Shown: positions 45,972 to 55,174 of the stretch, one piece after another
Layout of the letters: each line of letters starts with the position of its first letter
Numbering within the stretch: position 1 is the first letter of the stretch
Source: CALNZV01 sp942491115
GTDB taxonomy: Bacteria; Desulfobacterota; Desulfobacteria; Desulfobacterales; UBA5852
Assembly (NCBI GenBank): GCA_942491115.1
Contig: CALNZV010000001.1
Coordinates: forward strand, 310,001-374,000
DNA length: 64,000 nt
Direction of reading: 5' to 3'
The notes under the pieces: model-generated
Database searches by the model: none
The model's input: the letters and a program-made list of their open reading frames with translations, nothing else
Told to the model about the DNA's origin: nothing
Made by a program: the position numbers and the translations under genes

Positions 45972-47660
45972 CTATTGAAGGCTGAAGACTCCAAAGCCGT
46001 TTTCAGAAAATACGAGCTTTGTTTCATTATTAAAAAAGCCAGTCAAGAGACTTTGTTGCTCCGGAGACAGACTTTCCGTAGCCCTTCTATTTATCATAGC
46101 ATAGTTCACCAATAGCAAGTCGGTCTTGCTGTCAAGAATATTCTCCTTGATTTGCCTGGCGCTGTCGGACGGCTGGATGTAATCTTCCACAAAGCGGTTT
46201 GAAAAAACGACGGGATTCTTGAAATAGTAGCCGCGGTTCCCGACATATATGCCAAGAACCCTTAGTGACCTGTCCAAATGATCATTGGTATATCGAATTG
46301 CTGGATACTCCGGTCGATAACGAATGATATATTCATCTCTGCTGATCTTTCCTGATATATAATCAAACGGATCTGTTTTCTGTAAAAGATGGTTAGCGTA
46401 GGGTACAGAAATCGAAAGAATCAAGCAGGTGGCCACGCCCAACACGATCACATCCTTTGTTGGATGCAAGTGGGGCCATGCGTCACCAATCCATTGACTA
46501 AATCGATTAAGTCCCGCAACCGACAGCAGTATCATCGGAGGAATAATCGGTGAAATCCACCGAATACGCATATCCTGCAAAAAAAACACAATCAATAGGA
46601 AAAGCAGAGAAAACACTAAAAAAATACGGTTTTCATTTATCGGTTGGCGGACCTCACCTCTGGGTTTGATGAGCAAAAACAGTGGGAACAGGACAATCCA
46701 AGGCAAGAGTACACCATCGAAATACTTGGGATTATCATCCTTTCCCTGGAAAAAGATGCGGAGTGGGATCGTTGCAATTTCCCACTTGGTTTCCTTGTAA
46801 ATAATGGATCTAATATTAAACGGGCTCCACCTGATTTGATCATCCGAAGACGTCATTTCGTCATCCTCGGCCACTGTCGATACTGGATCAGATTTTTGGA
46901 ATATACTTTGATAAAGTGGATATACTGGATTGTCCGTCCAGTAGATATTACGAATCATCCAAGGTGAAAATATGAGCAATGCCGTTCCAACAAATATGGT
47001 GGTTTGACGAATAGCCTTCAATTGCCTTTTTGGGGAGTGGAGTGAATGACTTCTTAAATGAATTACAGGCACCATAAGAGATAGCAGAACGAAAGTGACG
47101 ATTCCATTATATTTTGTCCCCAGTGCAAGTCCACAAAAAATCCCGGCTGTCACAATCTTCGATATGGCAAATTCGCTGCTTCTCCACTTTTCTATAAAGA
47201 GAATAGATCCTGTCGAGAAAAATATCAGACCAAGATCTACGTATATTGTTGTCGAGAGTTTGATCACTATGGGTACAGATATAAAAAAGAAGGCTGTAAA
47301 AAGGCCATAAAGACGGTCGTAACGATTGCTGACGTATCTGTACAACAACCAGGCAGTTCCCATACCAAACAAGAAATGAATATATTTTGGTAAAATATCG
47401 TTACCAAAAATAAGAGGAATGATATACAGAAGATCCAAATTCATCGGGTAGTATGAAAAAGGAATATTGGGCAGTTCGATCATCTTACCCGCTTCAAGAT
47501 ATAATTTGGGGACATACAGATGGTGGGTTAGAGCGTCACGGCTTACCGGAGGTACTGCAGCCAACAATCCTATAGAAACGACAATAGAAAAAAAAAGTAT
47601 GCTCAGAAGTAAATAGAGAACAACATCATACCCTTTTAAATTGGTTTGATCCGTTTGCAA
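45972..47660 (-). CDS. GT39/ArnT-like membrane glycosyltransferase
   Basis: A 562-residue polytopic protein (about ten membrane helices) with the GT-C layout. The short periplasmic loop PPVSRDALTHHLYVPKLYLE near the N terminus contains the likely catalytic acidic residue. Further marks are FIEKWRSSEFAISKIVTAGIF-type helices and a C-terminal soluble domain of about 130 residues. It would use a polyprenyl-phosphate sugar made by the adjacent DPM1-like protein. The start codon is TTG 47660 with only weak ribosome-site support. Confidence 0.8.
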   Translation of the reverse strand: MQTDQTNLKGYDVVLYLLLSILFFSIVVSIGLLAAVPPVSRDALTHHLYVPKLYLEAGKMIELPNIPFSYYPMNLDLLYIIPLIFGNDILPKYIHFLFGMGTAWLLYRYVSNRYDRLYGLFTAFFFISVPIVIKLSTTIYVDLGLIFFSTGSILFIEKWRSSEFAISKIVTAGIFCGLALGTKYNGIVTFVLLSLMVPVIHLRSHSLHSPKRQLKAIRQTTIFVGTALLIFSPWMIRNIYWTDNPVYPLYQSIFQKSDPVSTVAEDDEMTSSDDQIRWSPFNIRSIIYKETKWEIATIPLRIFFQGKDDNPKYFDGVLLPWIVLFPLFLLIKPRGEVRQPINENRIFLVFSLLFLLIVFFLQDMRIRWISPIIPPMILLSVAGLNRFSQWIGDAWPHLHPTKDVIVLGVATCLILSISVPYANHLLQKTDPFDYISGKISRDEYIIRYRPEYPAIRYTNDHLDRSLRVLGIYVGNRGYYFKNPVVFSNRFVEDYIQPSDSARQIKENILDSKTDLLLVNYAMINRRATESLSPEQQSLLTGFFNNETKLVFSENGFGVFSLQ

Positions 47661-47699
47661 TTCGCTTTTCCAGAAGATTAAATAAAGTTACCTTCATTT

Positions 47700-48920
47700 T
47701 CAATTGTGGATCTTCGCCATGATCTCATTGGGAATTCGTCCTTCATACACCACCCCATCGATTGAATACGATGGGGTGCCAGAAATGCCTAATCTCATGC
47801 CGGATCGGATGTCTTCAAGAAGAATTCTGAAAGGTATTGGATCATTAAGTGCGGGGGTCAGATCTCTGGGAGACAAACCAATTTTTTCTGCAAGTGCATG
47901 ACTATCGACAGAACCGATATCCTGCGCCATTCGATAGATCTGATCGTTGGCTTCCCAAAATTTACCCTTTAATCCCGCCTGTATGGCAAAGAGTGCCATA
48001 GCCGCAGATCCCTCGTGCAATGGCGTTTTGACAATAGGATTGACCAAGTGATCCATAGGATAGTGCCTGTGAATGAGTCGGATATTATCCGGAGAGCGGG
48101 CAATAATCCTTCTTAGATGAAAATGCATTTTCCTGCACTGAAAGCATTGATAATCTGCAAACTCGTTAATCGTTATTTTTGGTACTTCTGCACCGATCCA
48201 TGGATGCCCGTCTTGTGTCATTCCGGTTTTTACTTTTTCATTGACTGTTGGAGTTTTGAATTCCCAATACGACGGATATGCAAACCAGACGATAAAAATA
48301 ATAACCAATAAAAGTCCAGGCAAAGTGCTCCATAATTTTAATCGTCCAGATATCGATCTAAGGTCAGCATATATATCATCTAAAAATGGATCACTGCTAA
48401 AGCGCCGAGGGATAAGCCAAGAATAATATGTCAATAACATATTAATAGCGTATAGGGTGATGCAGACAATACAATAACTTTTTATTAATAGGGTAGAAAC
48501 TAAAGCTAGATAAATACTAATAAAACAAAAAAGCGTTGTCATTAAAAAAATAACGCGCCACAACCGTTTGGGTTTATACGATTTTAAACCAGATACAATA
48601 ACGAATATGCCAATAAATAGATATCCCCATACACCCCAGACAGGAACAGGCAAACTCAAAAATATTGAATATGGACTCTGGGATACGGTATCACAATTTA
48701 TCGATTTAGAGATCGCGCAGAAACTACTATATCCAATATCGGTATATACTCGATAATGAGAAATGCTAAGATAAACAGAACAAATAATCCCCAGTAGAAC
48801 AAGAATAACTACTGGGGCATAATAATAAATAAAAGGAAGCGCTTTAATGGGTAATTTTTGTCGTTTCAATTCAACGGGATCCAATTGATTAAGACAGTAC
48901 AGTGGCAGATGACACTTCAA
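47700..48920 (-). CDS. VKOR-DsbA fusion, disulfide-forming
   Basis: A 406-residue fusion that makes disulfide bonds in exported proteins. Residues about 35-170 are a vitamin K epoxide reductase domain with loop cysteines (Cys68, Cys76 in FCAISKSINC) and the quinone-site pair CIVC (150-153). Residues about 235-400 are a DsbA/thioredoxin-like domain with the active site CFQC (259-262) and cis-proline in GISGTPSYS. The two modules together replace the DsbB and DsbA pair. Both redox motifs use ordinary cysteine. Its position next to pilin-modification genes is discussed in the findings. Confidence 0.9.
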   Translation of the reverse strand: MKCHLPLYCLNQLDPVELKRQKLPIKALPFIYYYAPVVILVLLGIICSVYLSISHYRVYTDIGYSSFCAISKSINCDTVSQSPYSIFLSLPVPVWGVWGYLFIGIFVIVSGLKSYKPKRLWRVIFLMTTLFCFISIYLALVSTLLIKSYCIVCITLYAINMLLTYYSWLIPRRFSSDPFLDDIYADLRSISGRLKLWSTLPGLLLVIIFIVWFAYPSYWEFKTPTVNEKVKTGMTQDGHPWIGAEVPKITINEFADYQCFQCRKMHFHLRRIIARSPDNIRLIHRHYPMDHLVNPIVKTPLHEGSAAMALFAIQAGLKGKFWEANDQIYRMAQDIGSVDSHALAEKIGLSPRDLTPALNDPIPFRILLEDIRSGMRLGISGTPSYSIDGVVYEGRIPNEIMAKIHN

Positions 48921-48974
48921 ATGAAGGGCTACGCCGTCACTTTTAAATAAATATTAGAACGAACCTTTATTTTT

Positions 48975-50594
48975 CTATTGTATTTGCTCCGCAATCTTTT
49001 TTAGATTGCGCTTTGCATCTACATATTGGGGATTCAAATAAAGTGCTTTTTGAAATTGTTTTTCAGCATATGAATACTGTCCCAACATCGCCAAGGCGAC
49101 GCCTAAATTGTTTTCTGTAGCAAAACAATTTGGATTTAATTCCAGAGCTTTTTGATAAACAGGAACTGCCTTTTTAGCTATTCCTCTCCTGACAAGCGCA
49201 TCTCCGAGATTCGTATATGGTCTCGATTTATAAGGTGATTTATTTACAGCATCACTCCAGAAAACAACAGGATCTTTCCATATCTCATTTCTAGCGACAG
49301 TCCATCCACCCAAAACAATTATTACCAACACCATAACAGAATATTGGTATATGTGATTGTTGTAAAACTTAGCAATACGAAAAAATACAACCACAGCTGC
49401 TAAAATAAACATCATCGATGGCAAATACAAACGATGCTCAAAAATGATTTCTAATCCAATGATGCTGGACTCGATTGACAAATTGATAAAGAACCAAAGA
49501 ATGCAAAAAGAAACAATGCGATCCTTCTTAGCAAATATAAAACTCAATATCAAACATCCTAAGACACAAAGAATACTTAAAATGGTTGTCAACGGGTTGA
49601 TCAAAGATGTTGAAATTAAAAAATCATGATCTATGGTCAATCGTGAAGGGTGAGGATACAACAACAGCGACACATAATAAATAATGACACGAAATTCAGT
49701 TAAAATTCGTTCATAAGGAGTGAAATTACGCCTTGAATATGAATTTAGTATTGCTCCCACAGGATCAAAATTCAGCAGAATTATTCCTAAACATAAAAAA
49801 ATGAAAACACCGACAAATAAAATCAGTATATATTTTTTATTCGGCTGTTTTAAATCCTGGAAAAAGTACCATTCATAAAGTAGCATCACAATTGGAATTG
49901 TGGCGGCAATCTCCTTGGACGTGATTGCAAAATATCCACTTCCGATACATAGAACTACCCATAGCCATTTACCCCATTTATCATCTGCCAATCGAAATTT
50001 AATATAAGACAACAACGATGATAAGTAGAAGAGTGAGGAAAGACTATTCATTCTTTGAACAATGTATGTAACAGATTGAATTTGTATGGGATGGGAAATC
50101 CAAATTACGGCAGATATTGTTGCAATTGTTATAATAAATTTATTATCTATATATTGATCTTTTTGGTATTCAAAATTTTCTGGTCTTTTTTTTAGTTCTT
50201 TTGAAAGCAATAAGGTATAATAGGAAAAATAAAAAAATAAAATGCCACAGATTATATGGATAAATATATTGACCATATGATACCCTGGCAAGTCGAATCC
50301 ATGAATATAATAATTCACAGCAAAGGATAAATTCGCAAATGAGCGCTTACTTAAAAAACTTTCATTTGCCACCGATTGAATCGCCTGAAGATCGATTTTT
50401 TTAAGCTGAATGGCACGATTGTTGACGATGTTGTCAAAATCGTCCAAAGTGAATGGTACATGTAGAGTGTTCGCATACAAGACGATACCCACGACCAAAA
50501 TCGTCAAAACGGGTAGTATACTGCCTCGTCCTGGCGGGGAAACCCGCTCATAGGGGTTTTTGTATATGACTTCGGTGTCGGGACAATTGTTCAT
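48975..50594 (-). CDS. Membrane/TPR protein, TMTC-like
   Basis: A 539-residue protein with about ten membrane helices followed by two to three C-terminal TPR units (SRPYTNLGDALVRRGIAKKAV, CFATENNLGVALAMLGQYSY, PQYVDAKRNLKKI). After the first helix, VPFTLDDFDNIVNNRAI carries the acidic DD pair common to GT-C enzymes. It is a clear paralogue of the gene immediately upstream (50660), sharing the periplasmic loop, the IVQRMNSLSSLFYL stretch and LYPHPSRLTIDHD. By architecture it resembles TMTC O-mannosyltransferases. Transferase activity is inference. Confidence 0.82.
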   Translation of the reverse strand: MNNCPDTEVIYKNPYERVSPPGRGSILPVLTILVVGIVLYANTLHVPFTLDDFDNIVNNRAIQLKKIDLQAIQSVANESFLSKRSFANLSFAVNYYIHGFDLPGYHMVNIFIHIICGILFFYFSYYTLLLSKELKKRPENFEYQKDQYIDNKFIITIATISAVIWISHPIQIQSVTYIVQRMNSLSSLFYLSSLLSYIKFRLADDKWGKWLWVVLCIGSGYFAITSKEIAATIPIVMLLYEWYFFQDLKQPNKKYILILFVGVFIFLCLGIILLNFDPVGAILNSYSRRNFTPYERILTEFRVIIYYVSLLLYPHPSRLTIDHDFLISTSLINPLTTILSILCVLGCLILSFIFAKKDRIVSFCILWFFINLSIESSIIGLEIIFEHRLYLPSMMFILAAVVVFFRIAKFYNNHIYQYSVMVLVIIVLGGWTVARNEIWKDPVVFWSDAVNKSPYKSRPYTNLGDALVRRGIAKKAVPVYQKALELNPNCFATENNLGVALAMLGQYSYAEKQFQKALYLNPQYVDAKRNLKKIAEQIQ

Positions 50595-50659
50595 TTAGGC
50601 ATTCTGGATAGTGGAAGTTGACATCGATCCTATTTCATATTTGAAATGGTGTTCACTCC

Positions 50660-52606
50660 CTAATTCTGGGTGGCCATGGATAGATTACGAATGGTGTCCC
50701 TGTTGTTTGGGTCATTCCTGATCGCTTCCTGAAAGAGTCGAACCGCCTCGTCTTTACGGCCTATTTGAATGAGAGCAACACCCAAGTTATTAAGTGCTTC
50801 GGAAGATTCCGGTCGGAGCTTGAGCGCTTTGGCAAACTGAACACTGGCAGCCTGAAAATCTCCTTCCCTCATGAAAAGTGCACCCAGATAGGTTAACAGT
50901 TGAAACGATTCCGGTACCTTTTCAAGGCCATTCTGGATGGAATCAAATGCCTTGGATGGCATATTTTTTCTCTCGTAATAGGTGGCCATATTGATATACG
51001 GTTCTTCCAATGACGGAGATAACCTCATGGCCTCGCGCAGATGGCGGACTGCTTTTTCATTATTACCCACTTTGAAATACTCAAATCCGAGATTGTTATA
51101 TGCCTCCGCATACGTCGGCTTCAGCGCTATGGATTTTTCAAAAGCGGATATCGACTGTTCACTGAGTCCTTTCTCAGAAAGGATAATTCCCACATTATAA
51201 AACGGTCTGTAATTGTCTGGCGATTTTCGTGCTGCATCCGACCATAATAACAATTCATCGGTCCAGACCTGATTTCGCTCGTGGGTCCAAGTTGCGCAAA
51301 GTATTCCGATGCACCCCATCACCGATAAAAAGATAGGAATATTTCGAATGACTCCCCTGATCAACAGAACGATGACTGCGATCACCATGATTGACGGTAG
51401 ATACATTCGATGCTCAAACACCATTTCCAATCCAAAAACAGAGGACTCTCCTGCAAGATTGCCAAAAAACCAAACAATGCCAAATGCCAGAAATCGGCTT
51501 TTTCTGGCACTCAAAATAGCAAAAAGCGCCAATCCGGCAATAGCTGCCAATGCGATGATCGTGGTCGGCGGATCCACCAGACGTTCAGAGACGGTAATTC
51601 CGTGGTCAAGGTTCAACCGTGACGGATGAGGAACAAGCACTTGGCTTAGATATAAAATAATAACCCTTGGTTGAGTCAAGAGGCGTTCTGCAAGTGTGAA
51701 ATCTCTATTATGGTAGGATCCTTCAATGGCCTGGATAGGATGTCCATGGGTGAAAATGAGGGTCGTTGCCGCCACCAATACCCCAACGACAAGCAACCAG
51801 CCGAATTTACGCCTCAACCATCTCCAATCCATATCCTGATAAAAAAACCATTCAAAAAGAAATATAAAAAAAGGCAACGTAACGGCAATTTCTTTGGAGC
51901 CGACAGCCAATAGGCCTGCCAATACGCATCCGGATGCATAGAAAGCGCGAGATCTTCCCCCAATCGATTCCCTGGCTGAAAAATAGCACAGAAACGACAG
52001 AATATAGAAAAGAGTCGCCAATCCGGTCATCCGCTGAACGATGTAGCTTACCGTCTGAGATTGCAGAGGATGCAACATCCACAGCATGGCGATACAACAC
52101 GGGATGAGCCATCCATCAGTTCGGCCATCACCATTGGCATTTACCAGTCGATCGGAAATGCCTTTGACGCGAATGATCGCAAAGGTTTTTATGAAGAAAA
52201 GGAAAATAAATAGAGCGGTTGCCACATGAATCAAAACATTGACAAGATGGTAGCCAAACGTCCGGTACTCATGGATGGCATAATTGAGTGCAAATGATAC
52301 TTTTGCAACCGGTCTCTGGCTATTGGGACCTTTGAAACCGGCATCCGTCAATTCGCCGAGGGACAATGTCTTTAATCGGAGATGTCGGTTGTACTCGATG
52401 TTGGGTACATCATCGAAAACAAATGGGCCATGCATCGATGGCCAATAGACCGTCAAGCCCATCAAGACCAAAGCAACCAAGAGGGCAACAGGAAGAAACC
52501 TTGCAAACGACAAATGGCTTTTCCCGATAGTATTTTTCAAAACCGGATACATACGCGTCTGTTTGTCGCCATCCTGAAATGGAAAAGGATATTCTGACAC
52601 AATCAC
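50660..52606 (-). CDS. Membrane/TPR protein, TMTC-like (longer paralogue)
   Basis: A 648-residue paralogue of the preceding entry, with the same membrane region (GPFVFDDVPNIEYNRHL, VSYIVQRMTGLATLFYI, LVPHPSRLNLDHG) and a longer TPR tail of about five repeats. These include NYRPFYNVGIILSEKGL, TYAEAYNNLGFEYFKVG and SSEALNNLGVALIQIGR. Start is GTG 52606 or the internal ATG at 52552. The gene lies between its shorter paralogue and pilA, all on the minus strand. A duplicated transferase pair serving the pilin is the favoured reading but unproven. Confidence 0.82.
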   Translation of the reverse strand: MIVSEYPFPFQDGDKQTRMYPVLKNTIGKSHLSFARFLPVALLVALVLMGLTVYWPSMHGPFVFDDVPNIEYNRHLRLKTLSLGELTDAGFKGPNSQRPVAKVSFALNYAIHEYRTFGYHLVNVLIHVATALFIFLFFIKTFAIIRVKGISDRLVNANGDGRTDGWLIPCCIAMLWMLHPLQSQTVSYIVQRMTGLATLFYILSFLCYFSARESIGGRSRAFYASGCVLAGLLAVGSKEIAVTLPFFIFLFEWFFYQDMDWRWLRRKFGWLLVVGVLVAATTLIFTHGHPIQAIEGSYHNRDFTLAERLLTQPRVIILYLSQVLVPHPSRLNLDHGITVSERLVDPPTTIIALAAIAGLALFAILSARKSRFLAFGIVWFFGNLAGESSVFGLEMVFEHRMYLPSIMVIAVIVLLIRGVIRNIPIFLSVMGCIGILCATWTHERNQVWTDELLLWSDAARKSPDNYRPFYNVGIILSEKGLSEQSISAFEKSIALKPTYAEAYNNLGFEYFKVGNNEKAVRHLREAMRLSPSLEEPYINMATYYERKNMPSKAFDSIQNGLEKVPESFQLLTYLGALFMREGDFQAASVQFAKALKLRPESSEALNNLGVALIQIGRKDEAVRLFQEAIRNDPNNRDTIRNLSMATQN

Positions 52607-52730
52607 AACATGCTATTGGTTACCGGAGGGACACGTTATCAAGGAATCGATGCCAGCGGTGGAGCGCTTCAATTGAGGGAAATGCAGAGTGTAGGAATGG
52701 GCACCGATGAATCTAATAAATAAATAGATG

Positions 52731-52758
52731 CCGGGGAAAGAGCATGCTCTTTCCCCGG
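52731..52758 (-). terminator. Terminator downstream of pilA
   Basis: A perfect 14 + 14 base inverted repeat (CCGGGGAAAGAGCA and its complement). It lies 33 bases after the pilA stop and is followed on the minus strand by a T-rich run (CTATTTATTTATT). It should separate the abundant pilin transcript from the TPR genes below. Confidence 0.85.
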
Positions 52759-52791
52759 TATTTCATTTAATGTGGTATTTAGTCGTTATGC

Positions 52792-53154
52792 TTAGAACGC
52801 AATGGCGTAAGTGGTGCCTCGGGGGCAACGAGCCGTCGCGTCAGAGACCAGAATTCGGTAGCCGTTGGTGCCAACCGCTGTGATGGTATAGGTGTTACCG
52901 TTGGAGAGATCCGTTCCCGAAGCCGGCATTCCAGTGGAAGACGCCTGCACCGTGACGTTCGCAGGATTCGAGAAATAGTCGGCGATAGCGCCGGCAATGC
53001 TCTGGGCATCGGACTCCATGGCAGAGCAGTAAGTCTTGTCACGGTAGCTGATGAAGTTGGGAATGGCGATGGCGGCCAAGATACCGATGATGGCGATGAC
53101 GATCATCAGTTCGATCAGGGTAAAACCTTTGTTGCTTCTCATTTTCTGTAACAT
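52792..53154 (-). CDS. pilA: Type IV pilin
   Basis: A 120-residue type IVa prepilin. The leader has 10 residues and ends in Lys-Gly before Phe1 (NKG/FTLIEL). Glu5 and the hydrophobic helix (MIVIAIIGILAAIAIPNFISY) are canonical. The mature form has 110 residues with cysteines at mature positions 33 and 100 and a Ser/Thr/Gly-rich middle (QASSTGMPASGTDLS) suitable for O-glycosylation. Aromatic residues at mature positions 1, 24, 27, 32, 50 and 51 follow the spacing seen in Geobacter PilA up to F51. ATG 53154 is preceded by GAGGAGG. A sigma-54 promoter and pilR lie upstream. Confidence 0.96.
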   Translation of the reverse strand: MLQKMRSNKGFTLIELMIVIAIIGILAAIAIPNFISYRDKTYCSAMESDAQSIAGAIADYFSNPANVTVQASSTGMPASGTDLSNGNTYTITAVGTNGYRILVSDATARCPRGTTYAIAF

Positions 53155-53293
53155 GGTAACTCCTCCTCAATAAGTGTAATGTTGGGTGAATCTGGTTCAG
53201 GCGAGGTGATGTTTCCGGGGTATGCCTGCCGGGCTGCCGGAAAAGCTATTTGTGGTTTTCACCATGCCTTCCTCGTTCGTTGCAGGGGTTAAG

Positions 53294-53309
53294 AGCAACT
53301 TGCATGCCA
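53294..53309 (-). promoter_or_regulatory. Sigma-54 promoter of pilA
   Basis: On the minus strand the element reads TGGCATGCAAGTTGCT. It matches the -24/-12 consensus TGGCAyG-N4-TTGCw with exact spacing. It would start transcription near 53282, leaving a leader of about 127 bases before pilA. The gene for an NtrC-class activator (pilR) sits directly upstream, consistent with PilR/RpoN control of pilin known from Pseudomonas and Geobacter. Confidence 0.88.
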
Positions 53310-53630
53310 CCGACAGCAATGCCCCCCGCACTAATTTTAAATACTTGTTATATTTATATTTTTTATCATACCATCCCCTTCCATCCGAATGCGGTCGTTC
53401 AGGTGCAATGGGGAGCAGTGACAATTCCCGTCATGGTTTTGACAATTTTTGTCAGGGGTATCGACTCAAGGGCAAACGGCGGGTTGAGGCTGTCTTCAAA
53501 ACAAAAGGGTCTGTAGTTGCTATACCTGAATTGCCGTAGATTACCTCAGGAGGTGAAAACCGTCAAGCAAATGACAACGTCCTATTATAGAATAAGGATA
53601 CATCGTTGAGAGAAGGCCTCAGACAGGGGT

Positions 53631-55028
53631 TCACCGATCGTCTCCTGCATATTTACCCAGCCGATGCCTGAAAGATCTAAAGGTGATTCCCAGTAGCTCT
53701 GAGGCTTTGTTTTTGTTACCGTCCGTAATTTCAAGCGCTTTAGTCAGATAGGCGTACTCAATCTCCTGAAGCACCCTATCCAATGAAATCCCCTTGCCGA
53801 CATCATCCAAATCGTATCGCCGGCCTTCGACGCCCTCGATCCATCTTCTTTTGTGGACCGACAGGGCCAAACTGTCGGGGAGGATGATATTGGTGTTGGA
53901 AAGAGCGACGGAGCGCTCCATTAGATTTTCCAATTCTCTGATATTGCCTGGAAAATCATATTTTTGGAGCAGATCTACCGCATAAGAGCTCATTTTGGTG
54001 ATTTCTTTTTCCATTTCCTTGGAATACTTGTCCAAAAAATGCTGGGCCAGAGCTTTGAGGTCTGCTTTTCGCTCCCGCAGAGGGGGCAATTTGATTTCGA
54101 TGACATTCAAGCGATAGAAAAGGTCTTCCCTGAAATGGCCATCGATCACCTCTTTGGCGAGATCCTTGTTGGTGGCTGAAATCACCCTGATGTCTACTTT
54201 TAAATCCTCGTTGCCTCCGACGGGCCTCAATACTTTCTCCTGCAACACTCTCAACAACTTGACCTGAAGCGGTAATGGCAACTCTCCGATTTCATCAAGA
54301 AAAACGGTTCCGCCATTGGCCACCTCGAAAAGCCCCTTCTTGTCATGGGTCGCGCCGGTGAAAGCGCCTTTCTTATGCCCGAAAAATTCGCTTTCCATTA
54401 GGTTTTCGGGTATTCCCCCACAATTGACCGCGATGAACGGTTTTTCCTTTCGCTCGCTTTCATCATGAATGGCCTTGGCAATCAGTTCCTTTCCGGTGCC
54501 GCTTTCACCGGTAATCAAGACAGTGGTTTTCGTCTTGGCCACCTGACGGATCAGCCCATAGATGTGCAGCATCGCCGGACTGTTGCCCACAATTTTACCA
54601 AAATGAAGGTTCTTCTTGAGTTCGTCCCCAAGTATCTGCTTCTCATATTCAAGAGTCTTTCGCTCAAGCGCCTTGGCAATGGTTTGTTTTAGCTCCTCAT
54701 TATCGAATGGTTTGGGCACATAGTCATAAGCGCCCTGATTCATAGCCTTGACTGCCCCCTCAGTGGTCACATAGGCAGATATCATAATGACCACCGTCGT
54801 CGGATGGTGCGCCTTGCACTCCTGGAGCACTTCGATTCCGCTGACATCACCCAACCGGATATCACAAATTAACAGGTCGAAATGGTTGCTCTTTATCAGC
54901 TCAATGGCCCGTTTTCCGCAATCCGCAGTGGTAACAAGATACCCTTCACGGGTAAGAAGAAATTCAAGAAGTTCCCGCATACTGAGTTCGTCATCGACAA
55001 CGAGGATATGATCCTGTGGGTCAGCCAT
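53631..55028 (-). CDS. pilR: Sigma-54-dependent response regulator PilR
   Basis: A 465-residue NtrC-family activator. The receiver domain (1-120) has the acidic pocket VDDE, phospho-acceptor Asp56 (LLICDIRLG) and Lys in VPKPF. The AAA+ domain (about 145-385) has GESGTGKE (Walker A), the sigma-54-contacting GAFTGA loop (FGHKKGAFTGATHD), GTVFLDEIGELP (Walker B) and the arginine finger region FREDLFYRLNV. A Fis-type helix-turn-helix ends the protein (NKNKASELLGITFRSFRHRL). The pilA sigma-54 promoter lies about 320 bases downstream. No pilS sensor gene accompanies it. Confidence 0.94.
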   Translation of the reverse strand: MADPQDHILVVDDELSMRELLEFLLTREGYLVTTADCGKRAIELIKSNHFDLLICDIRLGDVSGIEVLQECKAHHPTTVVIMISAYVTTEGAVKAMNQGAYDYVPKPFDNEELKQTIAKALERKTLEYEKQILGDELKKNLHFGKIVGNSPAMLHIYGLIRQVAKTKTTVLITGESGTGKELIAKAIHDESERKEKPFIAVNCGGIPENLMESEFFGHKKGAFTGATHDKKGLFEVANGGTVFLDEIGELPLPLQVKLLRVLQEKVLRPVGGNEDLKVDIRVISATNKDLAKEVIDGHFREDLFYRLNVIEIKLPPLRERKADLKALAQHFLDKYSKEMEKEITKMSSYAVDLLQKYDFPGNIRELENLMERSVALSNTNIILPDSLALSVHKRRWIEGVEGRRYDLDDVGKGISLDRVLQEIEYAYLTKALEITDGNKNKASELLGITFRSFRHRLGKYAGDDR

Positions 55029-55174
55029 TTCGCCTCATTATTCATTGTTGTATTGATGTGGTGGAAGCTGCTGAGAGCATGAGACGACTTTCGGTGAAAC
55101 AAGGCGAGGCCTCATTCGAACAAGCAGCAGAGCCCGTCAATTCGGTTGCATATCCGCCATAAAAGCAGCCGTTC

